From an uncultured Blautia sp. (lineage in GTDB: Bacteria > Bacillota > Clostridia > Lachnospirales > Lachnospiraceae), in contig USPF01000049.1 of assembly GCA_900556555.1 (NCBI GenBank), positions 1 to 16,291 of the forward strand: a stretch of DNA of 16,291 nt. The letters run 5' to 3'. The notes under the pieces are model-generated. The model was not told where the DNA came from. It worked only from the letters and a program-made list of their open reading frames with translations, and did no database searches. A program made the translations under genes and the position numbers. Positions 12,608 through 16,291 of the stretch are shown piece by piece; the stretch's first letter is position 1; each line of letters starts with the position of its first letter.

Positions 12608-12835
12608 TTATTCTGGTATCCTTGCCCGTACATACTCCAGATCGCCGCAATAAGGTGTTCCCACCAGATACCATTCCCTCGCCAGATTCATTTCCATTCT
12701 GGTCTTTACCCACTGGTCATCCACTAAAACTTCCATACACTCTCCGCAGTGAAATCCCGTATCAATCCATAAGTCCATTGACAGCAATCCATATCTGCCA
12801 TTTTCACAGTTATAACCTAATCTTCCTTCTCTCAT
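12608..12835 (-). CDS. DUF5348 domain protein (E2)
   Basis: A 75-residue DUF5348 protein that by eye differs from the E1 copy at only seven positions (10, 11, 13, 20, 26, 34, 74). All aromatic residues of the C-terminal half (W42, WYLVGTPY, Y68) and the HCGEC pair are kept. The start is ATG 12835, with AAAGGGGA 8 bases upstream. It precedes oriT and the relaxase on the same strand. The degree of conservation compared with neighbours implies either recent exchange between elements or a tightly constrained function. No enzymatic motif is present, so its job remains unassigned. Confidence 0.85.
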   Translation of the reverse strand: MREGRLGYNCENGRYGLLSMDLWIDTGFHCGECMEVLVDDQWVKTRMEMNLAREWYLVGTPYCGDLEYVRARIPE

Positions 12836-12877
12836 TGCATGATTCCCCTTTCCAGATTTCTCCTTGTCTGCTATCCA

Positions 12878-12898
12878 CAGGGGCGTGCCACGCTCCTG
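12878..12898. repeat. Conserved 21-bp near-palindrome (E2 copy)
   Basis: CAGG-G-GCGTG-C-CACGC-T-CCTG lies in the 83-base spacer between DUF5348 and the small protein gene. The arms equal those at 3926-3946 in E1, while the centre and one flank differ. It is kept although the surrounding spacer is otherwise reduced relative to E1, which suggests a functional site. Confidence 0.6.
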
Positions 12899-12918
12899 CT
12901 CTTATCATCAAGGAAGCA

Positions 12919-13152
12919 TTACCATCGGAAACTCTCCGGCACTCCTCGTCTGTCCAGATACTCTTTTCTCGCCCGTTCCCGTTCTTTCTCCGTCGGGGCA
13001 GTTTTAAATTTTCCGTACAGGTCACGCATGACCATCTTATCCAGTTTCTTCTCTAACCCCTGCTTGATTTCTTTCTCACAGCTCTCATCTTCAACTAAAT
13101 GAAAGCGGAGCAACTGCATAAATAATTCTTGTGATATTTGCACATTTCCCAT
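12919..13152 (-). CDS. Small conserved helical protein of the IME backbone (E2)
   Basis: A 77-residue counterpart of the 80-residue E1 protein, with shared KFKTAPTEKERERARKEYLDRRG and the SFRW ending. The N-terminal half is more variable (VQISQELFMQLLRFHL). Charged and helical, no known motif. ATG 13152 is preferred because AAAGGA lies 8 bases upstream; ATG 13161 is in the same frame but directly touches that site. The iteron-like array ends immediately upstream, as in E1. A DNA-binding or replication-accessory role is only a positional guess. Confidence 0.75.
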   Translation of the reverse strand: MGNVQISQELFMQLLRFHLVEDESCEKEIKQGLEKKLDKMVMRDLYGKFKTAPTEKERERARKEYLDRRGVPESFRW

Positions 13153-13168
13153 CTCATCCATCCTTTCC

Positions 13169-13262
13169 GTGACAGTACGTGACGGTATGTGACAGTCGTG
13201 ACGGTTATTTTGATACCGCCCCCGCTGTCAAAAATACCGTCACAACCGTCACGTACTGTCAC
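13169..13262. repeat. Iteron-like array with dyad symmetry, candidate replication origin (E2)
   Basis: Four plus-strand repeats GTGACAGT or GTGACGGT, spaced 10, 10 and 9 bases (13169-13205), then a 30-base spacer, then three inverted copies: ACCGTCAC, ACCGTCAC and ACTGTCAC (13236-13262). The outer arms pair perfectly for 19 bases. As in E1 the ATPase stop codon lies inside the outermost repeat. The repeat unit is kept while copy number and spacing differ between elements, as expected for protein-binding iterons. The spacer contains a minus-strand TTGACA, so a promoter may also be here. Confidence 0.7.
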
Positions 13263-14401
13263 GCATTTTCTGTATTGCCTTTCCAGAACCTTAGTTTCCG
13301 TCCTTCGTGGTCACGTTCACTCCGAAAGAAAATCCCATGTTCTGTATACAACCGTCCTGCAAGAACGTTCAGTTTTCTTGTGATAACGTGCGGTTGAATG
13401 TCCACATTTATCAAAGCGACAAGTGCTGTTGGAGAGCCTTCCCAGTAAGGATTGTCCTTCATAACAAGCTCCGCAATCTCATCCAGCAATGGCTCTGGTG
13501 GTTCTTTCCATAATTCCGTTTCTGCCTTTTGCAAATCCCACAACAAGGTTTCTGTATTGCGGATAAGATACAGCTTCTGGTCTTGCTGATCTCTGCCCGA
13601 TACTTCCAGTGTTGCGGCATTGCCTGTCCGTTTTTCTTTCTGAAGAAGAAACGCTCCGTCTGCCGCCCCAAGCAGTCCGCTTGTCCCGGAAATCATGTCA
13701 AACTTATCATCCGCATTCTGCTTTCTTGTGTGGTGTACAAGCAGTAGACAAAGTCCGTGAGCATCTGCAAAACTTTTCAGTCTTGCCATAATCTGATAGT
13801 CATTTGCGTAACTGTAATTATCGCCACCAACCTCACGCACTTTCTGAAGCGTGTCAATGATAATCAGCTTCGTGTCCTTATGTTCTGCCACAAATCTTGC
13901 AAGCTGTTCATCCAGTCCATTTCCAAGCTGACTGGCGGAAACAGAGAAGTAAAGATTATCGGTGCTTTCTGTTCCAAACATCCGGTACAGACGCTCCTGC
14001 AAGCGGCGGTAATCATCCTCAAGTGCCAGATACAGCACCGTTCCTTTTCGGGTGGTATAATTCCAAAGCGGTGTCCCTGTGCTGACATGGTAGGCAAGCT
14101 GTGCCATCAGAAAGCTCTTTCCCAGTTTGGGCGAACCTGCAAAGATATAAGTGCCGGGGTAGAGCAGACCGTCAATCAACGGCTGCTTACTCCGATACTG
14201 TGTGTCAAACAGTTCATTCATGGAGATTGTGTGGAGATATGACGGGTCTGATCGCAACTGCATTTCTCTCTGCAATTCCTCAAAACTCTTGATATTTCCA
14301 CCATTCTCGGATATACTACTTGTAGTGTTTTTACGAATTGGCTGCTCCGTATCTGCGCCAACAGATACATTTGGGGCAGTCATTTCTTTTTTATTTTCCA
14401 T
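13259..14401 (-). CDS. RepA-like RecA-fold ATPase/helicase (E2)
   Basis: A 380-residue homologue of the E1 ATPase. Walker A is GSPKLGKS (89-96), ALEDD is near 126-130, Walker B is LIIID ending at D183, LVHHTRK is at 221-227, and SGTSGLLGAADGAF and SGRDQQDQKL follow. MTAPNVSVGADTEQP (7-21) is kept at the N-terminus while the next 35 residues are unlike E1. The C-terminal region is diverged but alignable (ITRKLNVLAGRLYTEHGI against LSRKLNVSLERLILEYGI). ATG 14401 overlaps the mobC-like gene by 11 bases. The likely role is helicase or initiator for the excised element, with the iterons at its 3' end; RecA-like regulation is the alternative. Confidence 0.85.
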   Translation of the reverse strand: MENKKEMTAPNVSVGADTEQPIRKNTTSSISENGGNIKSFEELQREMQLRSDPSYLHTISMNELFDTQYRSKQPLIDGLLYPGTYIFAGSPKLGKSFLMAQLAYHVSTGTPLWNYTTRKGTVLYLALEDDYRRLQERLYRMFGTESTDNLYFSVSASQLGNGLDEQLARFVAEHKDTKLIIIDTLQKVREVGGDNYSYANDYQIMARLKSFADAHGLCLLLVHHTRKQNADDKFDMISGTSGLLGAADGAFLLQKEKRTGNAATLEVSGRDQQDQKLYLIRNTETLLWDLQKAETELWKEPPEPLLDEIAELVMKDNPYWEGSPTALVALINVDIQPHVITRKLNVLAGRLYTEHGIFFRSERDHEGRKLRFWKGNTENA

Positions 14402-14726
14402 CCGTATCCTCTCCTTTCAATCCGCCCAGAATAACAGCGATCAGTTCAATGACATTCAGCAGTTCTTCATCCACACTGTTTCCTGCTTCAATCCGCTTTA
14501 ATTCTGTGAGGACAGTGGCAAGTTCCGTTTTGAGTGCCTTGAATACTCTCGGATTGCCCTGTACCACTACATCCTGATTCAGACAACGGCGGTAGCAGTA
14601 TTCCTGCTTCGGAAGTCCTGATAAAGCAACTGCTTTGTTAATAAGTTCATTTTCTTCGGGCGATACCCGAAACCCTACTGTGATGTTTCTCCAACGGTTT
14701 TTGTTATCTCTGTTCTTAGCTGACAT
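14391..14726 (-). CDS. MobC-like ribbon-helix-helix mobilization protein (E2)
   Basis: A 111-residue protein. The N-terminal WRNITVGFRVSPEENELINKAV and SGLPKQEY form a ribbon-helix-helix pattern, VVVQGNPRVFKAL is the conserved middle, and a helical C-terminus ends in GLKGEDTDGK. It is homologous to the E1 protein, about half identical by eye. ATG 14726 has AGGAGA about 8 bases upstream, better spaced than the TTG two codons earlier. It overlaps both the integrase end and the ATPase start. Probable relaxosome accessory or operon regulator. Confidence 0.7.
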   Translation of the reverse strand: MSAKNRDNKNRWRNITVGFRVSPEENELINKAVALSGLPKQEYCYRRCLNQDVVVQGNPRVFKALKTELATVLTELKRIEAGNSVDEELLNVIELIAVILGGLKGEDTDGK

Positions 14727-15807
14727 TTTCAAACTCTCCTTTCCCTAAATCGTCTAATCTATCTGCCATTTCCGTCTGCTTTGACGGGAACAGATGAGCG
14801 TACTGGTAAGTGATGTCAATGCTTTCATGCCCTACACGGTCTGCAATCGCCACCGCTGAAAATCCCATATCAATCAGCAGACTGATGTGACTGTGCCGTA
14901 AATCATGGATACGGATACGCTTTACTCCTGCGGCTTTCGCACCTCTGTCCATCTCGTGATGAAGATAACTTTTTGTGACTGTAAAGATTCGGTCTTTCTT
15001 CTTCAATCCGTAAAGCATCTGCAAATACTCCTGCATTTCTTCACAGAGGAACTTCGGCATTTTGATGATGCGGTTGCTTTTCTTTGTTTTCGGTGTGGTA
15101 ATCACATCTTCTCCGTGTAATCGCTGATAGGACTTGTTGATTCTGACCGTTTCTTTCTCAAAATCGAAATCAGCGGCGGTCAGTGCCAGCAGTTCTCCTT
15201 CACGGATGCCGCACCAGTAAAGCATTTCAAAAGCGTAAAAGGAAACGGGCTTGTCCATCATCTCAAATGAGAATTTCTTGTATTCTTCTTTCGTCCAAAA
15301 CAGCATTTCCTTGTGCTCCTCACTTCCCATATTTCCCGCTTTAGCGGCTGGATTAGAACGCAGCTCATAATACCGCACCGCATGATTGAAGATAGCAGAC
15401 AACTGATTATGCAGTGTTTTCAGATAGGTCTGTGAGTATGGCTTTTTCTTCTCGTCCCGATAGGCAAGCATCTCATTCTGCCATGCGATAACCTCTTTTG
15501 TGGAAATCTCGCTGATTTTCAGCTTGCCGAAATAAGGTAAAATCTTGGTGCGGATGATATGCTCCTTTGTCAGCCATGTGTTCTCCTTCAGACGGCTTTT
15601 CATATCCCGGATATATAGTTCGGTAAAGGCTTCAAAACTCATATCCATATCGGAGGAGTTCTGCAACTGGAACATTCGCTCCCATTCCTGTGCTTCTTTC
15701 TTGGTCGCAAATCCACGCTTGCATTTCTGCTTACGCTCGCCTTTCCAGTTTACATATCTCGCCATCACATACCATGTTCCATTGTCCTCGTTTTTGAATA
15801 CTGGCAT
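14716..15807 (-). CDS. int: Tyrosine recombinase / integrase (E2)
   Basis: A 363-residue integrase, collinear with that of E1. The arm-binding domain is about 1-50 (TWYVMARYVNWKGERKQ), the core-binding domain 55-150 and the catalytic domain 170-345. Catalytic R202 (CGIREGE), K240, H301 and R304 (HDLRH), H327 and Y336 are all present. The arm domain is the most divergent part relative to E1, while the catalytic part is highly similar. The two enzymes may therefore share a core site but read different arm sites (inference). ATG 15807 overlaps the xis stop as TAATG, and AAAGGGGGA lies upstream. Confidence 0.95.
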   Translation of the reverse strand: MPVFKNEDNGTWYVMARYVNWKGERKQKCKRGFATKKEAQEWERMFQLQNSSDMDMSFEAFTELYIRDMKSRLKENTWLTKEHIIRTKILPYFGKLKISEISTKEVIAWQNEMLAYRDEKKKPYSQTYLKTLHNQLSAIFNHAVRYYELRSNPAAKAGNMGSEEHKEMLFWTKEEYKKFSFEMMDKPVSFYAFEMLYWCGIREGELLALTAADFDFEKETVRINKSYQRLHGEDVITTPKTKKSNRIIKMPKFLCEEMQEYLQMLYGLKKKDRIFTVTKSYLHHEMDRGAKAAGVKRIRIHDLRHSHISLLIDMGFSAVAIADRVGHESIDITYQYAHLFPSKQTEMADRLDDLGKGEFENVS

Positions 15808-15995
15808 TATTCGTCCCCCTTTCCTGCTCCGTAGAGCCTTTCATAGAAATATTGGCGGTTTACCCGTCCTGAAATCGTAATAAAGCCTTTTGCTTTCAGC
15901 TCCTCATTCAACTGACGGATTAACTTGTAGGCATACGGCTTTGATACGCTTAATTCCTGTGCCACTTCTTCGGCACAAATAAATCTGTTCTTCAT
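15807..15995 (-). CDS. xis: Excisionase-like helix-turn-helix protein (E2)
   Basis: A 62-residue protein: MKNRFICAEEVAQELSVSKPYAYKLIRQLNEEL, then GFITISGRVNRQYFYERLYG. It has the same HTH and wing pattern as the E1 excisionase. ATG 15995 is chosen because GAAAGGA lies about 9 bases upstream; the in-frame ATG 16016 has no ribosome site. It is coupled to the integrase by a one-base stop/start overlap. First gene of the operon, downstream of a near-consensus promoter. The function is assigned from size, fold and place. Confidence 0.85.
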   Translation of the reverse strand: MKNRFICAEEVAQELSVSKPYAYKLIRQLNEELKAKGFITISGRVNRQYFYERLYGAGKGDE

Positions 15996-16167
15996 ATAAT
16001 CAGTCCTTTCTTTCATTTTTTATCGCCGCTCTATCCGAATAAAGTTCCAGCAGGTATTCCCTATTCGGCACTGTGCTGTCCCGATATATCGTAATATGTC
16101 AGGCGCTCGCTTGCTGTCTGGCAAGGTCTTGGCGGTTTATACTGTTCGGACGGTCATTTTATTTTCG

Positions 16168-16291
16168 CTAAACTTATTTGCTTAATTTTGAGTTTATTAT
16201 ACTAAGCATATTTGCTTGTGTCAAGTGGCTTTTCGGAAAATATTAAACTTTTTTGTTTTGTATTATCTTGACTTCTCCTAAACATATCTGC
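16168..16291. promoter_or_regulatory. Four-operator control region (E2)
   Basis: Related sites occur at 16168-16184 (CTAAACTTATTTGCTTA), 16202-16218 (CTAAGCATATTTGCTTG), 16243-16260 (TTAAACTTTTTTGTTTTG) and from 16278 into the edge (CTAAACATATCTGC). Spacing is 34-41 bases. A plus-strand TTGACT at 16268-16273 could be the -35 of a divergent repressor gene beyond the window. Sites differ from the E1 operators (TTTGCTT here, TTTAAGT there). Confidence 0.55.
16196..16224 (-). promoter_or_regulatory. Consensus promoter of the xis-int operon (E2)
   Basis: On the minus strand TTGACA (16224-16219), exactly 17 bases, then TATAAT (16201-16196): a perfect sigma-A consensus. The second operator occupies precisely the 17-base spacer, so the promoter should be very strong when free and fully blocked when bound. 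The leader to xis is about 195 bases. Confidence 0.85.

Larger units (their letters stand above)
7974..16291. mobile_element. Integrative and mobilizable element 2 (E2), right end outside window
   Basis: A second element has the same gene order and orientation as E1: xis, int, mobC-like, ATPase, iteron array, small protein, DUF5348, oriT-like region, intact relaxase and tnpV. Cargo of KilA-N protein, lipoprotein and ATPase lies at its left end. Its backbone proteins are clearly homologous to E1 but mostly diverged, so this is tandem accretion of a related element and not a recent duplication. The left end is set at the candidate core in the junction (inference). The repressor gene and right end lie beyond the window. 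Confidence 0.75.

Noticed and set aside
13757..14242. Plus-strand open frame of 161 codons opposite the E2 ATPase
   Set aside because: Fully antisense to a well-supported RecA-fold ATPase with intact motifs; no ribosome site or recognisable domain.

Overview
The window comes from a low-to-moderate GC Gram-positive bacterium, most likely a gut Clostridia/Lachnospiraceae-type genome. This is inferred from strong AGGAGG-type ribosome sites, A/T-rich sigma-A promoters, and gene families typical of Firmicutes mobile elements (TnpV, DUF5348, MobA/MobL relaxase, Tn916-like tyrosine integrase with a small excisionase). There are no rRNA, tRNA or CRISPR features.

The dominant structure is two related integrative and mobilizable elements (IMEs) lying head to tail, both coded on the minus strand. 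Element 1 (E1) runs from beyond the left edge to about 7.99 kb. Element 2 (E2) runs from about 7.97 kb past the right edge. Each has the same backbone, read leftward: excisionase, tyrosine integrase, MobC-like ribbon-helix-helix protein, RepA-type RecA-fold ATPase, an iteron-like repeat array, an 80-residue small protein, a conserved near-palindrome, DUF5348, an oriT-like region, MobA/MobL relaxase and TnpV. In E1 a divergent XRE repressor gene (7295-7819, +) controls a multi-operator promoter. In E2 the equivalent operators are visible at 16168-16291 and the repressor gene should begin just outside the window.

Beyond tnpV each element carries different cargo. E1 has the start of a large AT-rich coiled-coil protein (<1-1129, running off the edge). 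E2 has a three-gene minus-strand cluster: SMC/ABC-type ATPase (9618-10334), small lipoprotein (9211-9573) and KilA-N protein (8222-9091). Between the elements (7890-8221) lies a non-coding junction with a candidate attachment core flanked by TGTTGCC repeats, a perfect 14-bp palindrome resembling the E2 operator, and a cluster of DnaA-box-like sequences.

Proposed cooperation (inference): repressor release turns on xis-int-mobC-ATPase and excises the circle. The ATPase with the iteron array may replicate or maintain the circle. Relaxase and MobC act at oriT for transfer by a helper conjugative system, since no type IV secretion genes are present. Most notable are a single in-frame TAG that splits the E1 relaxase, the iteron-like dyads found in both elements, structural hairpins upstream of the relaxase with compensatory base changes between the two copies, and an oriT-DUF5348 block far more conserved than the rest of the backbone.
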